64,000 bases of DNA. It comes from JAVBTT01 sp031556035 (GTDB taxonomy: Bacteria > Bacillota > Clostridia > Oscillospirales > UBA929). The DNA lies in assembly GCA_031556035.1 (NCBI GenBank), contig JAVBTT010000005.1:16469-80468 (forward strand), written 5' to 3'. Each line of letters begins with the position of its first letter. Position 1 is the first letter of the stretch. Below are positions 48,210 through 57,649 of the stretch, one piece after another. The translations under genes were made by a program, and so were the position numbers. Under the pieces are notes generated by a model. It ran no database searches, had not been told where the DNA came from, and worked only from the letters and a program-made list of their open reading frames with translations.

Positions 48210-50408
48210 CTATGCCGTTGATTCTCTCCTGCCTATCTCAAGCACGCCCTGCACCTTGGACAGCCGGGATACCATCGCCTCAAGCTGCGCGCGATCCTTG
48301 ACCTCCAGCAGCATGCTGACCGAGGCGAGCGCAGCGGGCGGCGCCTTCGCGTTCAGCGAAAGCACCGGCACCTTCGCGGCGGCCAGGATCGCCAGCAGAT
48401 CCATGACAAGCCCATCCCGGTTGTTCGCCATAACCTGCAAAAACGCGCTGTACGGGTCGGTGATGTCGTCCGCCCATTCCACCTCAACCCAGCGCCCCGC
48501 ATCCCCGGTGAGCTTGCCGGGAACCACATTCTGACAGTCGCTTCGATGGATGGACACACCGTAGCCGCGCGTGATGAAGCCTACAATCTCGTCTCCCGGC
48601 AGGGGCGAGCAGCAGCGCGAAAACTTTACAAGGCAGTTCTCCAGCCCGTCCACGATCACGCCGGAGGCCGAGTGCCTGGCCTTTTTCGCGGTCTGCACCA
48701 TCTTGTCGGCTACCTTGGCGGTCTGCACGCGGTTGGCGCGCACCAGCTCGTCTCGCAGCCGGTTTATCACCCTGTTTGTGGTGATTCCCCCGAAGCCTAT
48801 TGCCGCGTGGAGGTCGTCCAGAGTGGGGAAGCTCATGCGCTTGAGGGCGGCGGCGATGATATCCTCGTTCATCACAAGGTTCATCGAAAGCCCAGCCCGC
48901 CTTATCTCGCGCTCAAGGTCGGCCCTGCCCTGCACGATGTTCTCCTCGCGTTTTTCCTTCTTGAACCACTGCTTGATCTTGTTGCGCGCCTCGGAGGTCT
49001 TGACCATCTTCAGCCAGTCCCTGCTGGGGCCGTGGCTGGGGCCGGTCAAAATCTCGACGATATCGCCGTTCTGAAGCTGATAGTCCAGGCTGACCATGCG
49101 GTTGTTTATCTTTGCCCCGGTCATCCGGTTGCCCACCGCCGAGTGTATCGCGTAGGCGAAGTCTATCGGGTTTGCACCGTTGGGCAGGTTTATCACGTCC
49201 CCGCGCGGGGTGAAGACAAACACCTCATCAGCGAACATGTCGACCTTGAGGGTGCGTATAAAGTCCTCGGCGTCGGTGTCCTGCTGGCTCTCAAGCAGCC
49301 GCCGCACCCACTCCAGGCGCTGATCCAAGGCGGATTCGCCATCCACCCCCTGCTTGTATTTCCAGTGCGCGGCGATGCCGTATTCCGCCGTCTTGTGCAT
49401 CTCCCAGGTGCGTATCTGCACCTCGAACGGCACCCCCTCGCGCCCTATCACGGTGGTGTGCAGCGACTGGTACATGTTGGGCTTTGGGGTGGAAATATAG
49501 TCCTTGAAGCGGCCCGGTATGGGCTTGTAGAGATCGTGGATGAAGCCAAGCACATTGTAGCAGTCCGCCAAGCCGGAGACTATGACCCGAACGGCATAGA
49601 GGTCGTATATCTCAAACAGCGCCCTGTGCTGGCCGTACATCTTGCGGTATATGCTGTACACATGCTTGACGCGGCCCTCGATGTGCGCCTTTATCTCGGC
49701 CTCCTTCAGCCTCCCGGCTATCGCGTTCTTGACGTGGCTGAGCAAGCCCTCATGATCCTGCCTGCGGTTCTCGAGTTCCTTTGTAATCTCGTTATAGCCC
49801 ACCGGATCCAGATTTTTCAGCGCAAGATCCTCAAGCTCCCATTTGACGCGCTGCATTCCGAGGCGGTGGGCCAGCGGGGCGTATATCTCCATGGTCTCAA
49901 GGGACTTTTCCCGACGCTTGGCCTCCGTGTGATATTCCAGCGTGCGCATATTGTGGAGCCTGTCCGAGATTTTGATGAGTATAACCCTTATGTCCCTGGC
50001 CATGGCCAGGAACATCTTGCGCAGGTTCTCCATCTGCTGCTCTTCCTTGGAGGTATACGGCACGCGGGTCAGCTTCGTGACGCCGTCCACCATGTCGGCG
50101 ACCTGTGCTCCGAAGCGGCTCTTTATGTCGGCGTAATCGTAGCCTGTGTCCTCAATCGTGTCATGCAGCAGCGCGGCTATTACCGCGTCCAGGTCGAGAC
50201 TCATCTCCGCGACTATGATCGCGACCTCAAGCGGATGCACGGCGTACGGCTCTCCCGATTTGCGCTTCTGCGGGGCATGGGCCAGCAGCGTGAAATCATA
50301 GGCCGCCTTCAGGCGCTCGGCGTCATAGGATGGCTGGTAGGCCTCCAGCGCCCGGCATAGCTGTTCATATAGTTTTTCCAGTTTCCCGCCAGCAGCTTCG
50401 TCACCCAC
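48210..50408 (-). CDS. rel: Bifunctional (p)ppGpp synthetase/hydrolase Rel
   Basis: A 732-aa RelA/SpoT homologue with the long form: HD hydrolase (AALLHDTIEDTGYDY; HNMRTLEYHTEAKR), synthetase (YDLYAVRVIVSG; FKDYISTPKPNMYQSLHT), TGS (EVFVFTPRGDVINLPNG), then ZFD and ACT (GLVMDLLAILAAAKVPVLSLNAK). Both catalytic halves look intact. It makes and degrades the alarmone on ribosomes. Start overlaps the recJ end by 8 nt. Confidence 0.96.
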   Translation of the reverse strand: MGDEAAGGKLEKLYEQLCRALEAYQPSYDAERLKAAYDFTLLAHAPQKRKSGEPYAVHPLEVAIIVAEMSLDLDAVIAALLHDTIEDTGYDYADIKSRFGAQVADMVDGVTKLTRVPYTSKEEQQMENLRKMFLAMARDIRVILIKISDRLHNMRTLEYHTEAKRREKSLETMEIYAPLAHRLGMQRVKWELEDLALKNLDPVGYNEITKELENRRQDHEGLLSHVKNAIAGRLKEAEIKAHIEGRVKHVYSIYRKMYGQHRALFEIYDLYAVRVIVSGLADCYNVLGFIHDLYKPIPGRFKDYISTPKPNMYQSLHTTVIGREGVPFEVQIRTWEMHKTAEYGIAAHWKYKQGVDGESALDQRLEWVRRLLESQQDTDAEDFIRTLKVDMFADEVFVFTPRGDVINLPNGANPIDFAYAIHSAVGNRMTGAKINNRMVSLDYQLQNGDIVEILTGPSHGPSRDWLKMVKTSEARNKIKQWFKKEKREENIVQGRADLEREIRRAGLSMNLVMNEDIIAAALKRMSFPTLDDLHAAIGFGGITTNRVINRLRDELVRANRVQTAKVADKMVQTAKKARHSASGVIVDGLENCLVKFSRCCSPLPGDEIVGFITRGYGVSIHRSDCQNVVPGKLTGDAGRWVEVEWADDITDPYSAFLQVMANNRDGLVMDLLAILAAAKVPVLSLNAKAPPAALASVSMLLEVKDRAQLEAMVSRLSKVQGVLEIGRRESTA

Positions 50409-52488
50409 CGGACGAGCCCCCTTCCGCGCAAAGCTTTATCCTTCTGTACAGCGGCGAATCGGAGAGATCGCGCTTTTCCAGTATCTCCGCAGGTATTATT
50501 GTGAGATTTTCCCCAAATCTAACCATCTCTATGAGCCCGAGCTCGGAGAACACGTCCAGCCCGGCCAAAATTCTGGACAGGCTTATAGGGTGCCCCGTCT
50601 CCCTCGCCAGATCCCTCGACAGCCTGCGGGCGGTCACCGACATCGACCTGCCGCCTCGCCTGCCCAGATACCTCCAGAGCGCACCCAGCTCAGCTCTTGT
50701 GGGGAGCAGACGTCTGGCCTGCGCACCGGTCAGCCCCGATCCTCCGCTGAGCGTACGGTAGGCGGACAGCTCGGTATCCTCCGCCTCTCTTTCCCCTGCG
50801 GGTGGGCGTATATCGACAAGCTGGAGCTGGAGATTCTCCTCCCCCCGGAAACGGTTTATCTCAAGCTTAAAAGCCGCGTCCACCAAGTCCCCGGCGGCAA
50901 ATTCCAGTTCCTTCGCGTCAACGCCGAACCACACCGCCTGAAAACGCATCCCTCCGGCCTCCAGGGATGCCCTCGTGTGCTTGCCGGAGCCTATTGGCGA
51001 AAGCTCAGCTATACGCGTCTCTTTCAGAAAAAAAACAGGCTGCGCGTTTCCCGCCCCAAACGGCTCCAGCAGGGACAGCTCCTCGGCCGCGCGCCTGCTC
51101 AGGAGGGACGGCTCAGCCGCCGCGTCTATATAAAGGCTTGAGGGCGTATCCGGACGCGACGCGCAGAGCTCCCCGACCCTTTTTGCAAACTCCCCGATGT
51201 TCCCGGCGCCGAGTGAAAACCCAGCGGCCATCGCGTGGCCCCCGTAATTCTCAAGGACATCCGCGCAGTCGGCCAAAATGTTCACCAAATCCACGCCAGG
51301 CACTCCTCGGGCGCTGCCCTTGCCTCTGCCCCCGCATACGCAGATAAGGAACACGGGGCAGCGGTACCTCTCGGCAAGGCGCGAGGCCACAATGCCTATC
51401 ACTCCATGGTGCCAGTCCTCCCCGGCCAGCACTATCGCGCCGCGCGGCTCCACCGTCTCAAACGGGCCAAGCGTCTCTACAGCCTTGCTTATTATCCCGT
51501 TTTCGATCTGCTGGCGGAGCTGGTTCATTTCGCACAGCTCCCTGGCCAGCGCGGATGCCCTGTCCGTATCGCCGGTCATCAGGAGCTCCACCGCCTTTTC
51601 CGCCCTGCCTACCCTTCCTGCCGCGTTCAGCCTAGGAGCGAGCACAAAACCTATCGACGAGGCGTTGAGCCTTCCCTTGATTCCTGACTCCCGAACCAGC
51701 GCACGGACGCCGGGGTTGTCGGTGGTTTCAAGCGCGTTAAGGCCCGCCTTTATAATAATCCTGTTCTCCCCCGTGACCGGCATAACGTCCGCAAGCGTCC
51801 CCAGCGCCACAAGGTCGGAATACATTTTCAACCGCCCGGCCTGATTCCCCTCCATCGCGCACACAAGCTTGAAGGCGACCCCCACCCCGGCAAGCTCGCC
51901 GAAGGGGTATGTACTGCCGGGCCTGCACGGATTTACGACCGCGTCCGCCCGGGGCAGCTTCTCCCCGCAGTGGTGGTGGTCGGTAATTATAAGCGACAGG
52001 CCGATATCATGGGCAAGCTCAGCCAGCTCAACCGCAGTCACTCCCGAATCGACCGTTATCACGAGCGAAACCCCTCCGGCGCGCAGCTCCCGCAGCGCAG
52101 CCTCGTTCAAGCCGTAGCCCTCCTCGGCACGGTCCGGTATGTGTGTGACAAAGTCTGCGCCCTTCTCTATCAAATAACGAGACAGAAGACACACCGAGGT
52201 TATACCGTCCACGTCATAGTCCCCATAAACCGCTATTTTTTCTCCGCGCTCAAGGGCAAGACGAAAACGCGACACGGCTCTGTCCATGTCTTCAAGCAGG
52301 AACGGGTCGTGCAGCCCATCCGGGCCGGAGCGGAGAAACCCCGCCACCTTTTCCTCGTTATCCAGACCGCGCGAGGCGAGCACGGTCGCCAGCAGCGGAT
52401 GATACCCCGCCTTCTCAAGCTCCCGCAGCGCCGCCGGGTCGGGGGCGCTCACGTTCCATATGTCGTATCTCAGGTCTGCCCCCTCCAT
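50401..52488 (-). CDS. recJ: Single-stranded-DNA exonuclease RecJ
   Basis: About 695 aa. The DHH family motifs are present: AVYGDYDVDGITSV, VTVDSGVTAVELA, ITDHHHCGEKLPRADAVVNP, and the DHHA1 region GGHAMAAGFSLGAGN. It degrades 5' ends in recombination and repair. The start is uncertain: ATG 52488 (MEGADLRYDIWN) lacks a good ribosome binding site, while GGAGGG within the first codons could serve a CTG at the Leu of LRYD. A C-terminal region after 560 is Firmicutes-type. Confidence 0.93.
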   Translation of the reverse strand: MEGADLRYDIWNVSAPDPAALRELEKAGYHPLLATVLASRGLDNEEKVAGFLRSGPDGLHDPFLLEDMDRAVSRFRLALERGEKIAVYGDYDVDGITSVCLLSRYLIEKGADFVTHIPDRAEEGYGLNEAALRELRAGGVSLVITVDSGVTAVELAELAHDIGLSLIITDHHHCGEKLPRADAVVNPCRPGSTYPFGELAGVGVAFKLVCAMEGNQAGRLKMYSDLVALGTLADVMPVTGENRIIIKAGLNALETTDNPGVRALVRESGIKGRLNASSIGFVLAPRLNAAGRVGRAEKAVELLMTGDTDRASALARELCEMNQLRQQIENGIISKAVETLGPFETVEPRGAIVLAGEDWHHGVIGIVASRLAERYRCPVFLICVCGGRGKGSARGVPGVDLVNILADCADVLENYGGHAMAAGFSLGAGNIGEFAKRVGELCASRPDTPSSLYIDAAAEPSLLSRRAAEELSLLEPFGAGNAQPVFFLKETRIAELSPIGSGKHTRASLEAGGMRFQAVWFGVDAKELEFAAGDLVDAAFKLEINRFRGEENLQLQLVDIRPPAGEREAEDTELSAYRTLSGGSGLTGAQARRLLPTRAELGALWRYLGRRGGRSMSVTARRLSRDLARETGHPISLSRILAGLDVFSELGLIEMVRFGENLTIIPAEILEKRDLSDSPLYRRIKLCAEGGSSGG

Positions 52489-52694
52489 CGTGAACAAAAA
52501 GTGTAAAGAATATATTACGCCTGAATAATAATAGCACGAATTGCGGCATACCACAACACCGCCGCGGGCAGATTAATTTTTTCAGCATTTCAGCTAAGGA
52601 GCCAAGAGCAAACCCGAGCTCGCTTCTTAAAGTCATTGTGCGAAAGCAACAGGCCGGGATTGTTTATTATAAAAAAAATTGGCGCTTTTGTTAA

Positions 52695-52723
52695 TTGAAT
52701 TGTTTTTGTCGATTATGTATAAT
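52695..52723 (+). promoter_or_regulatory. SigmaA promoter of the VPL-repeat peptide gene
   Basis: TTGAAT at 52695-52700, 17-bp spacer, TATAAT at 52718-52723. It would start transcription near 52730, about 28 nt before the GTG. Confidence 0.7.
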
Positions 52724-52757
52724 TTCAACAGATCTTAATAAGGGAGGCTGTTAAAAA

Positions 52758-53147
52758 GTGAACAAACGCTTGCTCGCATTTCCGGTGCTGGCCGTGCTTG
52801 CGGCCCTGGTGCTCTGTCTTTCCGCCATCTTTGGTATTATGGCCGCACAAGTCACCTCAAATTCCACCGGAGAGCCAGTTGAAGCACGCGCCATCAACAT
52901 ACCTGACGCACAGGTGCCTCTTGCAACCAGGGGGCATGTGATCCCCGACGAGTGCGTCCCGCTTAAAGCCGGAAATATCACAATCCTTGACGAAGCCGTC
53001 CCCCTCGCCTCCCCTTCAAGACCAATTACTCTGGTGGATGAAGCCGTCCCGCTTAAGGCCGGAAGCTTCACAATCCTTGACGAAGCCGTCCCCCTTGCCT
53101 CCCCTTCAAGACCAATTACTCTGGTGGATGAAGCCGTCCCGCTTTGA
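52758..53147 (+). CDS. Small exported/membrane-anchored VPL-repeat peptide
   Basis: A 129-aa protein. Residues 1-30 are one hydrophobic helix that could be a signal peptide or anchor (LAVLAALVLCLSAIFGIMAA). The rest (38-129) is acidic and repetitive: six xxVPL motifs, mostly DEAVPL, at about 15-residue spacing, and a 30-residue unit present twice in full (67-96, 97-126). No Cys beyond the helix, no known domain. GTG start with AAGGGAGG about 10 nt upstream. It has its own promoter and terminator, so it is monocistronic. D/E-x-VPL motifs occur in wall-associated Firmicutes proteins next to anchors, which is the only lead on function. Confidence 0.7.
   Translation: MNKRLLAFPVLAVLAALVLCLSAIFGIMAAQVTSNSTGEPVEARAINIPDAQVPLATRGHVIPDECVPLKAGNITILDEAVPLASPSRPITLVDEAVPLKAGSFTILDEAVPLASPSRPITLVDEAVPL
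52956..53144 (+). repeat. 90-bp direct repeat inside the VPL peptide gene
   Basis: Units 52956-53045 and 53046-53135 differ at about 5 of 90 positions by my reading, and a partial third copy ends the gene. The differences include silent changes (AAA/AAG, CTC/CTT), so the units are recent but not new. Confidence 0.8.
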
Positions 53148-53186
53148 TGGGATAATGTTCTAAGGCAGCTTTCAAGCGATTTGCTG

Positions 53187-53220
53187 ATTCCGGCCTCTTG
53201 CAAAGACAAGAGGCCGGAAT
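53187..53220 (+). terminator. Terminator of the VPL peptide gene
   Basis: ATTCCGGCCTCTTG pairs perfectly with CAAGAGGCCGGAAT across a 6-nt loop (CAAAGA), followed by TTCCTGTTTCT. It lies 40 nt past the stop. Confidence 0.8.
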
Positions 53221-53362
53221 TTCCTGTTTCTCAGAGAACTATCCGCGTTTGACACCAGGCGCGTGGGATGATATCATTGAGCTGCAAAAGGCTGCGGCTT
53301 TCCGCGGGGATTTCGGGATATACACGGGCCCGCTCCGCTTAAGTCTTATGGGGGTATGCTCT

Positions 53363-55648
53363 ATGAAAACATTAGGCAGACCGGAAATACGCGTGGACTC
53401 GCTTGAAAAAGTGACCGGACACGCGAAATATACGGCTGATCTCTGCCCGGGCAACGCCCTGATTGCCGGTGTGTACCATTCCACCATCGCCCACGGGCTT
53501 GTCAGGCGCGTGGACACAGGCGCCGCAGAAGCAGTGCCCGGGGTTGTGCGCGTTATTACCTGCTTTGACGCTCCGGACATCATGTTCCCCACCGCGGGCC
53601 ACCCGTGGTCTACGGTTGAGTCCCACCAGGACATATGTGACCGAAAGCTCCTTAACGCGCATGTGCGCTATTATGGGGATGACGTGGCGGCGGTCATCGC
53701 CGAGGACGAGATAGCCTTGAGGCGCGCGCTTGAGCTTATCAAGGTCGAGTATGACGAATACCCCGCCTGCCTGACCCCGGAGGACGCGATGGCCGAAGGA
53801 GCGGTTCAGCTCCATGAGCGCTTCCCGGGAAACGTCCTGCGCCACACCGAGTACACCCTGGGCGACTATGACGCGGCGATAAAAGAACCCGGGCTCGTGG
53901 TATTTGAGGACGAGTTCGATACCCCGGTCATACAGCACTGCCATATAGAGCCGCCCGTGAGCTGGGCGTATACGGAAAACGGCCGTATCGTGGTGGTCGC
54001 GGCGACTCAGATCCCCCACATTGTCCGCCGGATAATCGGGCAGGCACTGGGGATACCATGGGGCAGGGTGCGGGTTATAAAGCCCTATCTCGGCGGCGGC
54101 TTTGGAAACCGCCAGGACGCGCTGTACGAGCCGTTGAACGCATGGCTCGCCACAATGACGGGCGGAAGGCCGGTGAGACTTGAGATATCACGGGAGGAGA
54201 CATTCACGAGCACTCGGACTCGCCACGCGATGTCCTTTAAAATGATAACCCATGTCCGCCCCACCGGGCGGCTGGTGGCAAGGCGCCTGTGGTGCGTGGC
54301 AAACGGAGGGGCATACGCCTCTCACGGCCACGCGGTCGTCGCCAACGCGACCACCTCCTACCGCCAGCTCTATCAGGACGAGAAGGCGATAAAGGTCGAT
54401 ACCACCTCGGTGTACACCAACCTGGCTGTGGCGGGCGCGATGCGGGCCTACGGCATCCCGCAGATGAACTTCGCCTGTGAGTCGCATATGGACAACATCG
54501 CGCGCGGACTGGGGCTTGACCCGGTTGAGTTCAGACGGATGAACATGATGAAGGAGGGCTTTGTGGACCCGCTGAACGGCATCACCTGCCGCTCGTGGGG
54601 CCTGGACGCCTGCATCGCCGCCGGCCGGGAGCATGTGGAGTGGGATAAAAAGCGCGCATTGACCTCTGTCGGCAACCTCCGGCGCGGGGTGGGCTGCGCG
54701 ATATTCAGCTACAAGACAGGGGTATACCCGATATCGCTGGAGACCTCAGCCTCCCGCGTTGTGCTCAACCAGGACGGCTCGGTGCAGGTTCAGATGGGCG
54801 CGACCGAAATCGGCCAGGGGGCCGACACGGTGTTCGCGCAGATGGCCGCCGAAACGCTCGGGATAGACATATCAGATGTGCATATCGTCACCACTCAGGA
54901 CACCGACGTGGCCCCGTACGACCCTGGTTGCTACGCTTCGCGCCAGAGCTACGTCAGCGGCATGGGCCTCAAGGCTACCTGCGAGCTGTTGAGGTCCAAA
55001 ATACTCGATTACGCCGCCAAAATGCTGGCCACCATCCCGGACGCCCTGGACATTGAAGAGGGGAATATCGTGGACTCGCGCACAGGGCAAAGACGGACAG
55101 GGCTTTCCGAGGTGGCGACGGAGGCGTTTTACAGTCTGGAGGATGCGAGGCATCTGACCGCCGAGGTCAGCAACCAGTGCAAGGACAACGCGTTTTCATT
55201 CGGTGCCTGCTTTGCCGAAGTTGAGGTGGATATTAAGCTCTGCAAGGTGAAAATTCTTAACATAATCGACGTCCACGACTCAGGGCGTATACTAAACCCG
55301 CGCACCGCCGAGGGCCAGGTGCACGGCGGAATGAGCATGGCGCTGGGCTACGCGCTCTCCGAACAGATGCTGTTCGACCGAAAAACCGGCAGGCTTCTCA
55401 ACGGGAACTTCCTGGACTACAAGCTGCCGACCGCTCTGGACACCCCGGAGCTGTGCTGCGCCTTTGCGGATACCTGGGAGCCCACCGGGCCGTACGGCAA
55501 CAAGGCGCTGGGCGAGCCCCCTGCCATTCCGGCCACGGCGGCCGTCAGAAACGCGATACTGCACGCCACGGGGGTGGGGCTCGGCGAGCTTCCCATGACG
55601 CCGGAGCGGCTGTTCACCGCCTTTAAAGCTACCGGATTGGAGGGCTGA
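53363..55648 (+). CDS. xdhA: Molybdenum hydroxylase, large (Mo-cofactor) subunit
   Basis: A 761-aa xanthine-dehydrogenase-family subunit. Family motifs are visible: KVTGHAKYTADL near the start, LGGGFGNRQDALYEP, MRAYGIPQMNFACE, the cofactor-binding EIGQGADTVFAQM, RQSYVSGMG and the catalytic-glutamate loop KALGEPPAIPA. It hydroxylates purines or a related heterocycle; exact substrate is not fixed by sequence. The ATG 53363 has GGGGG upstream and lies after the terminator at 53187; longer in-frame versions run through that terminator. It forms an operon with the FAD and Fe-S subunits. Confidence 0.88.
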   Translation: MKTLGRPEIRVDSLEKVTGHAKYTADLCPGNALIAGVYHSTIAHGLVRRVDTGAAEAVPGVVRVITCFDAPDIMFPTAGHPWSTVESHQDICDRKLLNAHVRYYGDDVAAVIAEDEIALRRALELIKVEYDEYPACLTPEDAMAEGAVQLHERFPGNVLRHTEYTLGDYDAAIKEPGLVVFEDEFDTPVIQHCHIEPPVSWAYTENGRIVVVAATQIPHIVRRIIGQALGIPWGRVRVIKPYLGGGFGNRQDALYEPLNAWLATMTGGRPVRLEISREETFTSTRTRHAMSFKMITHVRPTGRLVARRLWCVANGGAYASHGHAVVANATTSYRQLYQDEKAIKVDTTSVYTNLAVAGAMRAYGIPQMNFACESHMDNIARGLGLDPVEFRRMNMMKEGFVDPLNGITCRSWGLDACIAAGREHVEWDKKRALTSVGNLRRGVGCAIFSYKTGVYPISLETSASRVVLNQDGSVQVQMGATEIGQGADTVFAQMAAETLGIDISDVHIVTTQDTDVAPYDPGCYASRQSYVSGMGLKATCELLRSKILDYAAKMLATIPDALDIEEGNIVDSRTGQRRTGLSEVATEAFYSLEDARHLTAEVSNQCKDNAFSFGACFAEVEVDIKLCKVKILNIIDVHDSGRILNPRTAEGQVHGGMSMALGYALSEQMLFDRKTGRLLNGNFLDYKLPTALDTPELCCAFADTWEPTGPYGNKALGEPPAIPATAAVRNAILHATGVGLGELPMTPERLFTAFKATGLEG

Positions 55649-55652
55649 GGCC

Positions 55653-56540
55653 ATGTACGACTTCCAAAAGCTCCTGAGACCCAAAAGCCTGGCCGAGGCG
55701 CTGGACATGCTGGCGGCCGAGCCCGGGGCGAGGATACTGGCCGGGGGAAGCGACCTGCTTCTGCGCGCCCGAGAGGGGAAGCTCCGGGAGGCCACCCTCG
55801 TCAGCATCTACGGACTGCCTGAGCTGCGCGGGGTGAGCCTAACGGACAGCGGCGCTGTCCGCATCCTGCCGCTTACCACCTTCGACGATCTTGAGCGCGA
55901 CCCTGTCGTCTCAAAGCGCCTGCCCGCGCTGTCCATGGCGGGGGCTTCGGCGGGCGGGCCGCAGCTCCGCAACATAGGCTCGATAGGCGGCAATATCTGC
56001 AACGGAGCCACCAGCGCGGACACCGCCCCAAGTCTGTTCGCGCACAACGCGGCGCTTATCCTGCAGAGCGCGTCCGGCGTCAGAACAGTGCCGGTTTCCG
56101 AGTTTTACGCCGGGCCCGGCAGGGTGAATATCCAGCGGGGTGAGCTGCTCACCGCGATTGAAATATACAAAGAGGATTACGACGGCTTTGGCGGATACTA
56201 CTATAAGTATTCTCAGCGCAACGCCATGGATATCTCCACGCTGGGCTGCGCCGCGCTGGTGAGGCTGTCGCCAGATCTGAGCTCTTTAGCCGAAATTCGA
56301 CTCGCCTTCGGCGTCGCCGCTCCGACTCCGGTGCGCTGCCCGTCGGCTGAGGCGGAGGCGGCGGGCAGGGTTCTGACCGAGGAAAGCCTGCGTGCCGTGG
56401 CCAAGGCCGCGCTGCGGGACGTCAATCCCCGCTCAAGCTGGCGCGCGGGGCGGGACTTCCGGCTGCATCTTGTGGAGGAGCTGGCGGCCAGGGCGTTGAG
56501 ATACGCGGCCGAAAACGCGGGAGGTGCGTTCCATGCTTGA
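55653..56540 (+). CDS. xdhB: Molybdenum hydroxylase, FAD subunit
   Basis: A 295-aa CO-dehydrogenase-flavoprotein-type subunit: RILAGGSDLLLRAREG binds FAD, then LRNIGSIGGNICNGATSAD, typical of XdhB. It passes electrons from the Fe-S subunit to NAD or another acceptor. It starts 4 nt after xdhA and overlaps xdhC by 8 nt. Confidence 0.92.
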   Translation: MYDFQKLLRPKSLAEALDMLAAEPGARILAGGSDLLLRAREGKLREATLVSIYGLPELRGVSLTDSGAVRILPLTTFDDLERDPVVSKRLPALSMAGASAGGPQLRNIGSIGGNICNGATSADTAPSLFAHNAALILQSASGVRTVPVSEFYAGPGRVNIQRGELLTAIEIYKEDYDGFGGYYYKYSQRNAMDISTLGCAALVRLSPDLSSLAEIRLAFGVAAPTPVRCPSAEAEAAGRVLTEESLRAVAKAALRDVNPRSSWRAGRDFRLHLVEELAARALRYAAENAGGAFHA

Positions 56541-57021
56541 GATCATCAATTTCAATGTCAACGGAAGGGACGTCGAGCTCGCGGTGGACGCCCGCGAGAG
56601 CCTGACCGACACGCTCAGAAGCCGGCTGGGTCTCACCAGCGTCAAAAAGGGCTGCGAGGTCGGGGAATGCGGGGCCTGCGCCGTGCTGATTGACGGCAAG
56701 GCCGTCAACTCCTGCATGTACCTGGCCGTATGGGCCGAGGGCCGGAGCGTCGTCACCGTCGAGGGGCTTCGCCCTGAGGGAGGCGCCAGGCTCACCCCGG
56801 TGCAGCAGGCCTTTGTGGACGAGGCCGCCATACAGTGCGGCTTCTGCACTCCCGGGCTGATCCTGACCGCTACCGAAATCGTCTCGCACGGGCGGCGCTA
56901 TACAAGGGACGAGCTCCGGCGGCTGATATCAGGCCATCTGTGCCGCTGCACGGGATATCAAAATATCCTGAACGCGGTCGAGAAAGCGGTAGACTCGCAG
57001 TTCGAAAAACCGAAGGCCTGA
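56533..57021 (+). CDS. xdhC: Molybdenum hydroxylase, 2Fe-2S subunit
   Basis: A 162-aa protein with a plant-type ferredoxin domain (KKGCEVGECGACAVLIDGK, four Cys in CxxxxCxxC...C) and a C-terminal helical domain with the second cluster (QCGFCTPGLIL, CRCTGYQNIL). ATG 56533 is used, with GGGAGGTG upstream; a GTG at 56524 lies inside that site. It completes the three-subunit enzyme. Confidence 0.94.
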   Translation: MLEIINFNVNGRDVELAVDARESLTDTLRSRLGLTSVKKGCEVGECGACAVLIDGKAVNSCMYLAVWAEGRSVVTVEGLRPEGGARLTPVQQAFVDEAAIQCGFCTPGLILTATEIVSHGRRYTRDELRRLISGHLCRCTGYQNILNAVEKAVDSQFEKPKA

Positions 57022-57417
57022 CTGGGCGCTAACTTGTTAAAAATGTATAACATGACTTGACATTTTGCTTTTATGGTGCTAAACTCATAAATGAATATTG
57101 GTTATATTGTCGAGTATTGTAATATACTCCATTTTGCCGATTATTCATATGGCACGTCAAGGCTGGCAATCCGGGTTTGTTCATAATGCAGAATTTTTGA
57201 CAAAATCAAATTTTATCAAAAAACCTCTTCCATTTTCGAGTCAGATGGTGTATAATGAACAAAACGGATTTTTTAATCAGCCCGAGTGTTACATAATTCC
57301 CGAGCCCCGCGTTAAATTTTGTTGAGAGATTCACATTGTCCGCACAACATCATTTATTGTAGCGCGGCTGATGTGGGTTTTACTCAGGGCCCATCAAGAA
57401 AGAAAGGAGACAAACTA
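57022..57417. other. Non-coding leader region before the RiPP cluster
   Basis: A 396-bp AT-rich stretch with no supported gene. It holds a promoter at 57057-57085, a second isolated TATAAT at 57251-57256 and a short open frame of 31 codons at 57091 without a ribosome binding site. AGAAAGGAG precedes the precursor ATG. Confidence 0.5.
57057..57085 (+). promoter_or_regulatory. Likely promoter of the peptide cluster
   Basis: TTGACA at 57057-57062, 17-bp spacer, TAAACT at 57080-57085. If used, the leader to the precursor is about 325 nt; a nearer start from TATAAT at 57251 is possible. Confidence 0.6.
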
Positions 57418-57573
57418 ATGGAGAAATTAGCGTATGTGGAGCCGACCCTGACAAAGGTGGTTCTCACCAGCAACGAGCGTATCGCGAGCGAGGTATGCGA
57501 GCCGACAGGCAGTATTCCGGGTTGCGAAGAAACCGGTAATCCCCTTCCTCAGGAGCTGGATGAGCCCAGCTAA
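57418..57573 (+). CDS. RiPP precursor peptide
   Basis: A 51-aa peptide, ATG with AGAAAGGAG 8 nt upstream. The leader has YVEPTL at residues 6-11, which fits the YxxPxL recognition motif of lasso-type leaders bound by PqqD-like domains. The second half is short-residue-rich (SEVCEPTGSIPGCEETG) with Cys at 27 and 36, then NPLPQELDEPS ending in serine, the residue phosphorylated in kinase-tailored lasso precursors. It is the first gene of a cluster with a PqqD-like protein, a radical SAM enzyme and an HPr-kinase-like protein. The core boundary cannot be set from the sequence. Confidence 0.75.
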   Translation: MEKLAYVEPTLTKVVLTSNERIASEVCEPTGSIPGCEETGNPLPQELDEPS

Positions 57574-57616
57574 CGACCACTGTTATTGCCGTATGGAGAC
57601 AACTTTATGTTTTGTG

Positions 57617-57649
57617 CTGTGTCGGCGCCTGCCTTTGGCGTCGACACAG
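57617..57649 (+). terminator. Attenuator-like hairpin after the precursor gene
   Basis: CTGTGTCGGCGCC pairs with GGCGTCGACACAG (one mismatch/bulge region, 8-bp outer arms perfect) and is followed by TTCTTT. It lies 44 nt after the precursor stop. A partial terminator here would make precursor mRNA more abundant than mRNA for the enzymes, as is usual in RiPP clusters. Confidence 0.6.

Noticed and set aside
48546..50360. 604-aa open frame opposite rel
   Set aside because: A mirror of rel codon structure; no start signal and no recognisable domain.
57091..57186. 31-aa open frame upstream of the RiPP precursor
   Set aside because: No Shine-Dalgarno, and the composition is not precursor-like; it lies in a probable 5' leader.
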